A stretch of 64,000 bases of DNA from Chitinophaga pinensis. Lineage in GTDB: Bacteria > Bacteroidota > Bacteroidia > Chitinophagales > Chitinophagaceae. The stretch's first letter is position 1. Every line of letters starts with the position of its first letter. Positions 8,187 to 16,516 of this stretch are shown piece by piece. Where the stretch lies: contig LR632930.1 in the NCBI GenBank assembly GCA_902167325.1, forward strand, positions 5,766,001-5,830,000, given 5' to 3'. The notes below the pieces were generated by a model, which was not told the origin of the DNA, did no database searches, and saw only the letters and a list, made by a program, of their open reading frames with translations. The position numbers and the translations under genes were made by a program.

Positions 8187-10508
8187 TTATTGCCGTGCTG
8201 CCTGCTGCATGGGGTTACCACCAGTAGATGTGCCGCGCACAGTACGCTCTGCCTTAAACAGTTCGAACCGCGAAGGGGTAGCCTGGCGGGGCCAGCTGTT
8301 ATTACTTTCTTCGATATCGGCAGTTTCGCGGTATGGATCGAGCCGGATGGCCACCACCTGTTTATCTTTCGCGAAAACCTTGGTCACTTTCTGCTCATCG
8401 TGCCGCCAGATGTAAGCGGGAATTCTGTCCACCTCCTTCGTACCGTCGGCAAAAGTCCACTCCACGATGATGGGCATTACATTGCCCCCGATATTTTTGA
8501 ATATTACTTCATAAAAGTTCTTTTTGCTTTCGAACAGCCGCTTTTCCTCCGGGGAAAGTGATGCCTGCAGCTGCTGATAGGCGGCAGCCTGAGCGGGTGT
8601 AACCGCGTAACGGTCCCACTTGCTGTAGAAGTCCTGCAGGCTGGTATCCTGATCCACCACATACTTCACACCCTGTTCTTTATTCCGCGTTTGAGCGATA
8701 TGTGTGTCCTCACGGTTAGCGGCATCTTCCGCGGCTTTATTGCTTACGGCAGGGTCTTTCGTATTCATCCGGTACCAGCTCACACTGTCGATGGCAATAT
8801 CTACCGGCTCGGTACCGAAGAACCATCCGCGCCAGAACCAGTCCAGATCCACGGCAGAGGCATCTTCCATCGTGCGGAAGAAATCTGCGGGTGTGGGGTG
8901 TTTAAAGGCCCAGCGGCGGGCGTATTCGCGGAAAGCGTAGTCGAACAGCTCGCGGCCCATAACGGTTTCGCGGAGGATGTTCAGTGCTGTGGCAGGTTTG
9001 GCATAAGCGTTGGGGCCGAACATGATGATGTTCTCGGAATTGCTCATCACAGGCTCCAGCTTATCCTTCGGCATGCTCATATATTCCACGATGTGGTGTG
9101 CAGGGCCACGGCGGGAAGGGAATTTACTGTCCCACTCCTGTTCCGCCATGAACTGGCAGAAGGTGTTCAGGCCTTCATCCATCCAGGTCCACTGTCTTTC
9201 ATCGGAGTTCACGATCATGGGAAAGAAGTTGTGGCCCACTTCATGGATGATCACGCCGATCATCCCGTTCTTGGTGGACTCGCTATAGGTACCATCCGCT
9301 TCCGCCCGGCCGTAGTTGAAGCAGATCATGGGATACTCCATACCGTTGGCCGCTTCCACGGAAATAGCTGCGGGATAGGGGTATGGAATGGTATGATTCG
9401 AATAGGAACGCAGCGTATGTGCCACCACTTTGGTGGAGTAACGGCGGTACAGCGGATAGGCTTCCGGGCCGTAGTAGCTCATGGCCATTACATGCTTCCC
9501 TTCGATATCCACGCCCATACCGTCCCACACGATCCTGCGGGAGGCAACCAGGGCAAAGTCGCGCACGTTAGTGGCTTCGTATATCCATGTTTTCTTACGG
9601 TCTGATTTGCTTTTCATGGCAGCCTGTACTTCGGCCAGGGTCACGATCTCCAGGGGCTCCTTTGCCTTCTGGGCCTGCTGCCAGCGCTGAAGCTGCGCGG
9701 AGGTAAGCATTTCTTTATAATTGCGGCATTCACCGGTAGCGCCTACCACATAATCTGCCGGAACGGTCATTTTCACTTTAAAGTTGCCGAAAGTGAGGGC
9801 AAATTCGCCACGGCCGGTGAACTGCTTGTTCTGCCAGCCCTGGAAGTCGGAATATACCGCAAGGCGGGGGTACCATTGGGCAATTGTGTACAGATCGTTG
9901 CCATCGGCCACGAAATGCTCATATCCGCCCCTTCCGCCGAGCGTCATGCGGTTCGGAACCTTATACCACCAATCCACTTTGAAGACGATTTTGGCGCCCG
10001 GAGCCAGCGTTTGTGGCATCTCAATGCGCATCATGGTCTGGTTGATGGTGTATTGGAGCGGCTTGCCCGAGGCGTCCGTCACTTTCGTGATATTTACACC
10101 ATGCCCCTGCTCCATGCCCAGCAGGCGGTTAATAGCCCCGCTGCTCATTTTATCCTTCATCGTGCTGCCGTCGAAGCTGTTGTTGTCGCTTTTCGGGTCA
10201 TGCTCATTCTCATCCAGCTGCAGCCAGATGTAAGTAAGCGGATCGGGGGAGTTGTTGTAATAGGTTACGGTTTCGGAGCCGGTCAGCTTCCGCGCCACCT
10301 CGTCCAGCTCAGCGGTAATGTCATAATCTGCCCGCTGCTGCCAGTATTTAGGCCCGGGAATACCGGATGCGGAGCGGTACATGTTGGGATCAGTGAGCAG
10401 GTAGCCCAGCTGTTCGAAGCGGTTGCCGTGGTTTGAGCCGGGGTTTTGCGCCAGGGTCACCAGCGGGGCCGCAACCAGGATAGTTCCTAAAATGGAGCGA
10501 ATTTTCAT
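8187..10508 (-). CDS. M1-family zinc metallopeptidase
   Basis: 773 residues with a signal peptide cleaved after about residue 20 (VTLAQ). The zinc site is complete: HEVGH followed 18 residues later by the Glu of WMDEGLN, the HExxH-x18-E signature of M1 aminopeptidases. An NGMEYPMI segment sits where the substrate-binding GxMEN loop is expected. A long beta-rich N-terminal domain precedes it. The export signal suggests periplasmic or outer-membrane peptide processing. It is 6 bp downstream of a HupE/UreJ-like gene on the same strand, so the two may be co-transcribed. Confidence 0.93.
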   Translation of the reverse strand: MKIRSILGTILVAAPLVTLAQNPGSNHGNRFEQLGYLLTDPNMYRSASGIPGPKYWQQRADYDITAELDEVARKLTGSETVTYYNNSPDPLTYIWLQLDENEHDPKSDNNSFDGSTMKDKMSSGAINRLLGMEQGHGVNITKVTDASGKPLQYTINQTMMRIEMPQTLAPGAKIVFKVDWWYKVPNRMTLGGRGGYEHFVADGNDLYTIAQWYPRLAVYSDFQGWQNKQFTGRGEFALTFGNFKVKMTVPADYVVGATGECRNYKEMLTSAQLQRWQQAQKAKEPLEIVTLAEVQAAMKSKSDRKKTWIYEATNVRDFALVASRRIVWDGMGVDIEGKHVMAMSYYGPEAYPLYRRYSTKVVAHTLRSYSNHTIPYPYPAAISVEAANGMEYPMICFNYGRAEADGTYSESTKNGMIGVIIHEVGHNFFPMIVNSDERQWTWMDEGLNTFCQFMAEQEWDSKFPSRRGPAHHIVEYMSMPKDKLEPVMSNSENIIMFGPNAYAKPATALNILRETVMGRELFDYAFREYARRWAFKHPTPADFFRTMEDASAVDLDWFWRGWFFGTEPVDIAIDSVSWYRMNTKDPAVSNKAAEDAANREDTHIAQTRNKEQGVKYVVDQDTSLQDFYSKWDRYAVTPAQAAAYQQLQASLSPEEKRLFESKKNFYEVIFKNIGGNVMPIIVEWTFADGTKEVDRIPAYIWRHDEQKVTKVFAKDKQVVAIRLDPYRETADIEESNNSWPRQATPSRFELFKAERTVRGTSTGGNPMQQAARQ

Positions 10509-10514
10509 CTCGAT

Positions 10515-11105
10515 TTATTTTTCCAGTAAAATGCCAATTCTTTCTATGCTCATCACAAACGCCACCCCGAATATCGCGGCCGACAAAAAGATCGTCCAGT
10601 CGCGGCGGGATACTTTCCCGATCCGAATGATCAGTTGGGAAAGCAAGAGTATGATGGTTACGATAATCAGTTGCCCGAACTCCAGCCCCAGGTTAAATGC
10701 CAGTAGCGGCTGCAGGATGTCGGACTGCGTGCCGAGCATACTGCGGAGGTAGTTGGAAAAGCCCAGCCCGTGAATGAGGCCGAAAAACAGGGCAAGGAAA
10801 TAATTCCATTGCACACGCCCCGGCTCCTTCCCTCCCCTGAGTGCATTTCCCAAAGCAGTGATCACGATGGTCACGGGAATTAAGAACTCGATCAGGTCAG
10901 TAGAAACACGTACAATATTGAGAACGCTCAGCGCCAGTGTGATGGAATGGCCCACCGTAAAAGCCGTCACAAGGATCAGTACCTTCTTCCAGTCGTTCAT
11001 CAGATACACTGTACAAAGCGCCATGATAAACAAAATGTGGTCGTATCCTCCAAGATCAGCGATATGTTGCCAGCCTTCTTCGAAATACATGCTGAACTCC
11101 TGCAT
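10515..11105 (-). CDS. HupE/UreJ-like integral membrane protein
   Basis: About 196 residues from the ATG at 11105. That start was preferred over one 54 bp upstream because MQEFSMYFEEGWQHIADL matches the usual beginning of the family. GGYDHILFIMALC and the intramembrane histidine FTVGHSITLALS are characteristic. Five to six hydrophobic helices follow. Family members such as HupE are linked to nickel or cobalt uptake, but this short Bacteroidota form sits beside a peptidase and a DUF6702 protein and its role is not established. Confidence 0.85.
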   Translation of the reverse strand: MQEFSMYFEEGWQHIADLGGYDHILFIMALCTVYLMNDWKKVLILVTAFTVGHSITLALSVLNIVRVSTDLIEFLIPVTIVITALGNALRGGKEPGRVQWNYFLALFFGLIHGLGFSNYLRSMLGTQSDILQPLLAFNLGLEFGQLIIVTIILLLSQLIIRIGKVSRRDWTIFLSAAIFGVAFVMSIERIGILLEK

Positions 11106-11174
11106 GGCATAGATTTTTGTGTAACTTCGTAATGATAAAGAGTTGACGGTAAATATCAAAATTTTTTAGGGCCG

Positions 11175-11663
11175 ATGGGAGTATTGCTTTTTAAATGGTG
11201 GCTGCCTGCGTTTATCAGCGCAGTACATCCTTTCTACATGAGTGTCACGGAAGTGAGGTACAATGCACCCCATAAGTCTCTGGAAGTCAGTTGCCGCATC
11301 TTCTCCGACGATCTGGAGAACGCCCTGAAAAAGCGTTCGGGGCAGCCGCTGGATATCATTAAACCGAAAGACCGTACCGCTACGGACTCTCTCGTAGCCC
11401 GGTACCTCCGCCAGCACCTTTTCCTCTCGGCCGACGGTAAACCGTTATCACTCCGCTATATGGGGTATGAAATTGCGGAAGATGCTACCTGGTGCTTTCT
11501 TGAATGCACACCGCTGGCTCCGTTCCGGAAACTGGATATCAGGAACGATATCCTGTATGCCGAGCATCCAACACAGAGCCACATGATCCATGTGATCGTA
11601 AACGACCGCCGGCAGAGTACGAAGCTGGATAACCCCGCTTCCACAGCAGCTTTCACCTTCTGA
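11175..11663 (+). CDS. DUF6702-family protein
   Basis: 162 residues, possibly with an N-terminal signal or anchor (MGVLLFKWWLPAFISA). It continues HPFYMSVTEVRYN and EVSCRIFSDDLENAL, which are recognisable features of DUF6702. The gene is divergent from the HupE-like gene with about 70 bp between starts, so the promoters face apart in a short shared region. Its stop is one base from the end of the convergent ligase gene. Function is unknown. The pairing with a HupE-like protein and an M1 peptidase suggests a shared envelope role. Confidence 0.75.
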   Translation: MGVLLFKWWLPAFISAVHPFYMSVTEVRYNAPHKSLEVSCRIFSDDLENALKKRSGQPLDIIKPKDRTATDSLVARYLRQHLFLSADGKPLSLRYMGYEIAEDATWCFLECTPLAPFRKLDIRNDILYAEHPTQSHMIHVIVNDRRQSTKLDNPASTAAFTF

Positions 11664-11664
11664 T

Positions 11665-12957
11665 CTATTTCCTGTTATCGATGAATTTGACGGGCTTGCG
11701 GCTGCCTTCGGGCATTTGCATCCGCATGATCTCCTGCATGGTGCAGTAGCGTACCTGTGGTATTACACGAAGCTTTGCCTGAAGATAAGACTTGATCCTG
11801 CGGTCGCCGTCTTCCGACTCTTCGCGGGGGTTGAGGTGCAGCAGTATTTCATCGGTACCGATCTCGTTAGAGAACACTTCCACTACAAACTCCTTCACGT
11901 CTTCCATATCGCTCAGCAGATCGTATAACGCAGGCGGATATAGTGTGGTGCCTTTGTATTTGATCATCTGCTTCCTCCGGCCGATAACGGGGGAAAGGCG
12001 GAGCGTTTGCCGCCCGCAGCTGCAGGGTGTTGCATCGTACTGGCAGATATCTCCCGTCTTATAACGCAGCAGGGGCATGGCCTCCACCCCCAGCGTAGTG
12101 ATCGTCACTTCTCCGGGAGCACCTGGCGGCACAGGGCGGTCCTGATCATCTAGCAGTTCCACGATCAATAGTTCGGGATGATGGTGGCCTCCCCTGCCCT
12201 GACGGCATTCGGTGAAGGCGGTTTGCATCTCGGTGGATGCGTATGTGGAGAAGAGGTCTATGTTCCATTTATCGGTGATCTTCTTACCCAGCACGTTATA
12301 GGAGAAATCCGTGTTGCGGATATTTTCCCCGATGCAGACGGCCTTTTTAACAGAAGAAGCGTTGATATCGATACCATGTTCCTCTGCGAAAGCGATGAGC
12401 TTAAGGATAAACGATGGCACGGCTACGATCACCGTAGGCTCAATGCGTTTGATGTTTTCCCATTGCAGGGAAGGCACGCCCGGCCCTACACGCAATACAC
12501 CGGCACCCAGCTTGCGGATGCCATTGTAGTACGCCATACCGGCCATAAACTGCCGATCGAGGGTGAGCATGAGCTGGTAAATGTCTTCGTCGGTACCGCC
12601 GGCACAGCTGAAAGAAATGAATTCATTATAGCTGAGGCGGTTGAGGTCTTTATCCGTGAGCGGAATGATCACGGGGCGGCCAAGGGTACCCGAGGTGGAA
12701 GTATATTCCGCGATCTTGCTTTTATCTACGCAGAGGAAATCCCAGTTGCGCTGCTGCAGGTCTTCTTTGGAAACAGTGGGCAGGCCGGCCAGATCATCGA
12801 GGGAGCGGATGGCATCGGTATCGATGTTGTTCGTGGCGAACCATTCCCGGTAAAAGGGAGAAAACTGGCGGAGATAGCCCACCAGGTGCTGAAGCTCCTT
12901 GTGCTGGAACTGGCGGATAGCGGCGGGCGACTGCAATTCTATGTCTGGTATATACAT
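11665..12957 (-). CDS. PaaK-like AMP-dependent acyl ligase (flexirubin cluster)
   Basis: 430 residues. Adenylation-domain motifs are visible: TSTSGTLGRPVIIPLT (phosphate-binding loop), YASTEMQTAF and RYKTGDICQYD. The fold resembles phenylacetate-CoA ligases. In aryl-polyene clusters such an enzyme activates the cinnamate-type starter for transfer to an acyl carrier protein. The ammonia-lyase at 35508-37082 would supply that acid. It is the last gene of the long minus-strand cluster, 11 bp after the phosphopantetheinyl transferase gene. Whether it loads CoA or an ACP directly cannot be read from sequence. Confidence 0.88.
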   Translation of the reverse strand: MYIPDIELQSPAAIRQFQHKELQHLVGYLRQFSPFYREWFATNNIDTDAIRSLDDLAGLPTVSKEDLQQRNWDFLCVDKSKIAEYTSTSGTLGRPVIIPLTDKDLNRLSYNEFISFSCAGGTDEDIYQLMLTLDRQFMAGMAYYNGIRKLGAGVLRVGPGVPSLQWENIKRIEPTVIVAVPSFILKLIAFAEEHGIDINASSVKKAVCIGENIRNTDFSYNVLGKKITDKWNIDLFSTYASTEMQTAFTECRQGRGGHHHPELLIVELLDDQDRPVPPGAPGEVTITTLGVEAMPLLRYKTGDICQYDATPCSCGRQTLRLSPVIGRRKQMIKYKGTTLYPPALYDLLSDMEDVKEFVVEVFSNEIGTDEILLHLNPREESEDGDRRIKSYLQAKLRVIPQVRYCTMQEIMRMQMPEGSRKPVKFIDNRK

Positions 12958-12968
12958 AAATCTGACTG

Positions 12969-13331
12969 TTAAAGGATGACCACGGTGGCCATGGCTACGG
13001 TTTTTACATGCGAAAGCGATAGCAATACCTGCATGCCTTCCATGCGTGGAGCGGCGTTGCCGATGAGGAACAGCTCAGGCTTGCCGGACTCGTTGTTCCG
13101 TACTTCTATTTCGTTGAAATTGATTCCACTGCCTCCCCATCCTGTCCCCAGTGCCTTCAGGAAAGCTTCTTTGGCAGCAAAGCGGGCGGCGTAGCTTTCG
13201 TATTTACCGGCCTGTTTTTCACAATACGCGATCTCAAGCGGTGTAAACACCAGCTCGCGGAAGCCCTGATTCTTCCCGATCTTGTCCGCAATACGGTCTA
13301 CTTCCACGATATCTGTTCCGAGGCCTTTCAT
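12969..13331 (-). CDS. 4'-phosphopantetheinyl transferase (AcpS type)
   Basis: 120 residues, the normal size for AcpS. GTDIVEVDRIADKI near the N-terminus and FAAKEAFLKALGTG carry the magnesium- and CoA-binding residues of the family. It attaches phosphopantetheine to the serine of apo-ACPs. Its position in the cluster, overlapping the preceding gene by four bases (ATGA), suggests it serves the two cluster ACPs, though it could also be the housekeeping enzyme. Confidence 0.92.
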   Translation of the reverse strand: MKGLGTDIVEVDRIADKIGKNQGFRELVFTPLEIAYCEKQAGKYESYAARFAAKEAFLKALGTGWGGSGINFNEIEVRNNESGKPELFLIGNAAPRMEGMQVLLSLSHVKTVAMATVVIL

Positions 13332-15004
13332 TTTAGTTTATTACACTGTTCAATCTGCCGAAGGATACGTTCCTTTTCCGGAACGGTGGCAATTTCTTTC
13401 GTTAGTGCCTGTTGATAATATTGCTTTGCTTCGTTGAATTGCTTACGCTTAAACAGGTAGTCTCCGGCCAGCACCCAGGCATGATAATAATTAGGATTAT
13501 CGGCCGTGATGCGCTGCACATCTATTTCCTTCCCATCCATTACTGCAGCTTTCAGGTGGCGGAAGTCAGTGAATTTACGATAGTTGTCTGTAAGAAGGAA
13601 GGAATCGCGGGGGATGATGGCACTGCTGTCGCAGATCTCATGATCAGACGAGAGGCCTTTCATGGCAAAAACCTTATTGAGGTCATATGCCACAAACTCC
13701 CCGAGCTGCCAGGGGGCGGCGGATATCCATACTTTCAGTTCTTTGGGTTTGAAGACAATGGCATGGTGGGCGATCAGCTGGTTAAGGGCTTTCTCGTTCC
13801 CCATCCCGATGTCGGCATCCTTCAGCCCGCGTTGATCGCGGAGAATAGACACTGTTTTGGCCACACTGTTCTTCCCGTTCCTCTCCAGCAGTTCCTGCAG
13901 GCGTTTGTAACGGTAGGGCGATGCGCTGCCGGCCAGTTGCTCCCGGTTGGCTTCGGAGGCACCCAGCGACTGGCTCTGGAAATGATTTGCGCAGGAGATC
14001 TCGTTGCCACGTGGATCGTAGAGGGCAAGGCTATCAGGTGTTTTCTCGATTATAGCCGCCCGGTTGTCTGCCGCGGAACCGATGAGGAACGATTCGCTTA
14101 CGAACATTTTTCTTCTGGCAGCAATGTCATACGCTTCCTGAATATTGCCTGCATACTGCAGTATTTCCCGCGCCACCAGCGATACCGGCGTGGCTGATCC
14201 CGAAGGAAGCTCACTTTTGGCCGCATTGATCGTGACTGTCAATCCTTTCATATTCATCCCGGAAACCACGCCTGTAAATCCGCCCCAGGTCACCATCATA
14301 AAGGGATGGCCCTGCTCCGGGCGGTAAAAGGCTACAATCTTGTCTTCCGCGAATTTATCGCCTACATAGAAATCGAAGTTCCGGCCAATAATGAGAGCAC
14401 TGTCTTCCGAACGGTCGTCCCAGGTTCCAAAAGAAGTACACCCCACCAGCGCCAGGTTCTGCAATGCGTGGCCTATGTCGTGCGCGGCATGATAATTCAT
14501 GATACGCTGATAATTGGTGCCGATGAAACCGTAGTTGGGTGATGCGGAGAAGGATACACCGTAGATCTCTTCTTTATATTCTTCCGGCACATGCTTGTCC
14601 ATATTCCGGTTGAACCAGCCGATGAGATACTTCAGGAAATGCTGGTATGAACGCGACGGAATCATCTTCCCGATCTGTTCCGTAAAATGATCTTCCTGCC
14701 GCTGAACCAGCTCTTCCGCAAGTTTACCATATACTACACCTCTTTCGAAGGGCTTGCCTTCCACATACATCTCATACAGCCCGCTTTTGCTTTTGCGGAA
14801 CCAGTTGTCACCTAGTGTATATGCAGTTGAGTCCAGTTGTTTCCGTTGCCATTGCAGGCTGCTCTCATCCGCAATGGATGGTGGTTGCATGCGCGCCACA
14901 CTCCAGAGGTAAATGAATAAGCCTGCAAACAGCAGCACAAAGAATCCCACTATATAAAGCAGGATCTTTCCCAGTTTCCTCCAGATGCTCTTCTTCTTTG
15001 CCAT
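13328..15004 (-). CDS. C45/acyl-transferase-type Ntn hydrolase with TPR-like tail
   Basis: 558 residues. One N-terminal transmembrane helix (about 13-35) is followed by a domain resembling acyl-CoA:6-aminopenicillanate acyltransferase/C45 peptidases. The candidate nucleophile is Cys189 in VGCTSFGTW, with GRNFDFYVG downstream. The C-terminal 60 residues (YYHAWVLAGDYLFKRKQF, then EAKQYYQQAL) look like a tetratricopeptide repeat. Such Ntn enzymes hydrolyse or form amide or ester bonds. In this cluster it could act on an acyl-polyene intermediate outside the cytoplasmic membrane, which is inference. It abuts its neighbours on both sides. Confidence 0.82.
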   Translation of the reverse strand: MAKKKSIWRKLGKILLYIVGFFVLLFAGLFIYLWSVARMQPPSIADESSLQWQRKQLDSTAYTLGDNWFRKSKSGLYEMYVEGKPFERGVVYGKLAEELVQRQEDHFTEQIGKMIPSRSYQHFLKYLIGWFNRNMDKHVPEEYKEEIYGVSFSASPNYGFIGTNYQRIMNYHAAHDIGHALQNLALVGCTSFGTWDDRSEDSALIIGRNFDFYVGDKFAEDKIVAFYRPEQGHPFMMVTWGGFTGVVSGMNMKGLTVTINAAKSELPSGSATPVSLVAREILQYAGNIQEAYDIAARRKMFVSESFLIGSAADNRAAIIEKTPDSLALYDPRGNEISCANHFQSQSLGASEANREQLAGSASPYRYKRLQELLERNGKNSVAKTVSILRDQRGLKDADIGMGNEKALNQLIAHHAIVFKPKELKVWISAAPWQLGEFVAYDLNKVFAMKGLSSDHEICDSSAIIPRDSFLLTDNYRKFTDFRHLKAAVMDGKEIDVQRITADNPNYYHAWVLAGDYLFKRKQFNEAKQYYQQALTKEIATVPEKERILRQIEQCNKLK

Positions 15005-15007
15005 TGT

Positions 15008-16516
15008 TTACGCCTCGTTTATCTCGTGCAAAAGTTTTTCCATATCCAGTAATTCACCGCAGGTAAGCAGGGCGGTCATTGTAACGCCGAGGATGCCGTG
15101 CAGGTTAAGGTTCTGGCCCGTAAGGAACAGGTTATTCAGTTTCGTGCGGGCGCTGATAAAAGTACGCAGCGGATCGTTGCAGTCTTTCAGTACACCGTAC
15201 ATCGATCCGTCAGAAGTACCGATGTAATCGCGGAACGAAAGCGGGGTGGCCACCGTATAGCTCTGGATGCATTGCCGCAACACAGGGAAGCGGCGCTCTA
15301 CCACATCCAGCAATCTTTCGGCCTTCTCTTTCTTGAATGCATCATAATCTGCACCGCGCGATGATTCATTCAACACAGTATTAAACGTATCCTTCCAGGG
15401 CTCCAGCTCTCTGATGTTCATATATGCCAGAATAGAAAGTCCATTAGCAAAACGCTGGTCTTTCGTATCCGGTGTAATGAACATAGAGTAGTTGTAAGGC
15501 CACGATTCGCCGGAATAGTCGTGCCCGCACCATACATCGTCTACATCATGATAGTAGAAATTGTAGTTCATGTGCGGGAAGTATCCCGGCTTCAGCACCG
15601 CGTTAACCATCAGGGCACCATTACCGTTCTCCAGGTTCTTGATGCGGCTGCGGTATGCCTGGCGGATCACATCACTCTCCAGCATATCGAGCGTATTGGC
15701 GGGGTGGATGTTGGAGATATAATTTTTTCCGGAATATCGTTCTCCGTCAGCAGTTTCCACGTATTGTACTTCATGCCCTTGGGCTACGATGCGCTTCACT
15801 TCTTTATGTTTGAGCAGGGTACCGCCGTTTTCCATGATCACGCGGGTTAGCCATTTCCCGATCTGTGAACCGCCGTTCAGGCATTTCCACGAGCTTTCGA
15901 TATAGCTGTTCAATACGAGGGCGTGTACATACATGGGCGTTTTACCCCGTACGCCCGCATAAAGCGAGCTATTGGCAGCCAGCACCTGTGTGAGCTTTCG
16001 GTTACTGCTCAATCCGTCTATATAGGCAGCAGCATCCATTCCCAGTACAGACTCCTTTTCACCAAAATCGCCCATCCGCAGGTTATACAGGGGGAATTTG
16101 GCACAGATGTGCCGCAGCATGTCACAATACTCGCGCAGTGCTTTTTCTTCACCGGGAAAGTCCTGCAACAGGTTCTGCACAAAGCCTTCGTATCCCTGCG
16201 CCATCTTGTATTCCTTGGGATCGTCCGCAAAAGCGATACGATCAAAGCAATCCATATCCAGCCGTTTCAGCTTCAGTTTGTCCATAATACCGAGGTACTG
16301 GAACACCTGGTACAGGTTCTGTCCCGGTTCCAGTCCGCCCACATAATGCACACCTGAGTCGAAGATGGTTTTATCGCGGCTGAAAGTTTGCAGGCATCCG
16401 CCGAGCTGTTTATTTTTTTCAAGCACCAGCACACGGAAGCCGTTCTTGCTGAGGATCGCTCCGCAAACCAGGCCACCGAGACCGCTTCCGGCTATGACTA
16501 CGTCGTAGTTATGCAT
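15008..16516 (-). CDS. CrtI/CrtO-like FAD-dependent oxidoreductase
   Basis: About 502 residues from the ATG at 16516 (MHNYDVV). That start was chosen because the dinucleotide-binding motif VVIAGSGLGGLVCGAIL follows directly and the ATG overlaps the previous stop by eight bases. The motif, then VLEKNKQLGGCLQTF, is typical of phytoene desaturase and retinol saturase-like flavoproteins, and the C-terminal LFLTGQNLNLHGILGVTM is the usual second FAD contact. In this setting it probably oxidises or reduces the polyene or its ring. A carotenoid role is unlikely because no carotenoid genes are nearby. Confidence 0.88.
   Translation of the reverse strand: MHNYDVVIAGSGLGGLVCGAILSKNGFRVLVLEKNKQLGGCLQTFSRDKTIFDSGVHYVGGLEPGQNLYQVFQYLGIMDKLKLKRLDMDCFDRIAFADDPKEYKMAQGYEGFVQNLLQDFPGEEKALREYCDMLRHICAKFPLYNLRMGDFGEKESVLGMDAAAYIDGLSSNRKLTQVLAANSSLYAGVRGKTPMYVHALVLNSYIESSWKCLNGGSQIGKWLTRVIMENGGTLLKHKEVKRIVAQGHEVQYVETADGERYSGKNYISNIHPANTLDMLESDVIRQAYRSRIKNLENGNGALMVNAVLKPGYFPHMNYNFYYHDVDDVWCGHDYSGESWPYNYSMFITPDTKDQRFANGLSILAYMNIRELEPWKDTFNTVLNESSRGADYDAFKKEKAERLLDVVERRFPVLRQCIQSYTVATPLSFRDYIGTSDGSMYGVLKDCNDPLRTFISARTKLNNLFLTGQNLNLHGILGVTMTALLTCGELLDMEKLLHEINEA

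Noticed and set aside
8691..9605. 304-codon plus-strand open frame over the M1 peptidase
   Set aside because: Lies opposite the catalytic region of a clear peptidase and shows no family features.
15008..16516. Carotenoid desaturase as the role of the CrtI-like flavoprotein
   Set aside because: No phytoene synthase, cyclase or other carotenoid gene is present; the surrounding genes make an aryl polyene.
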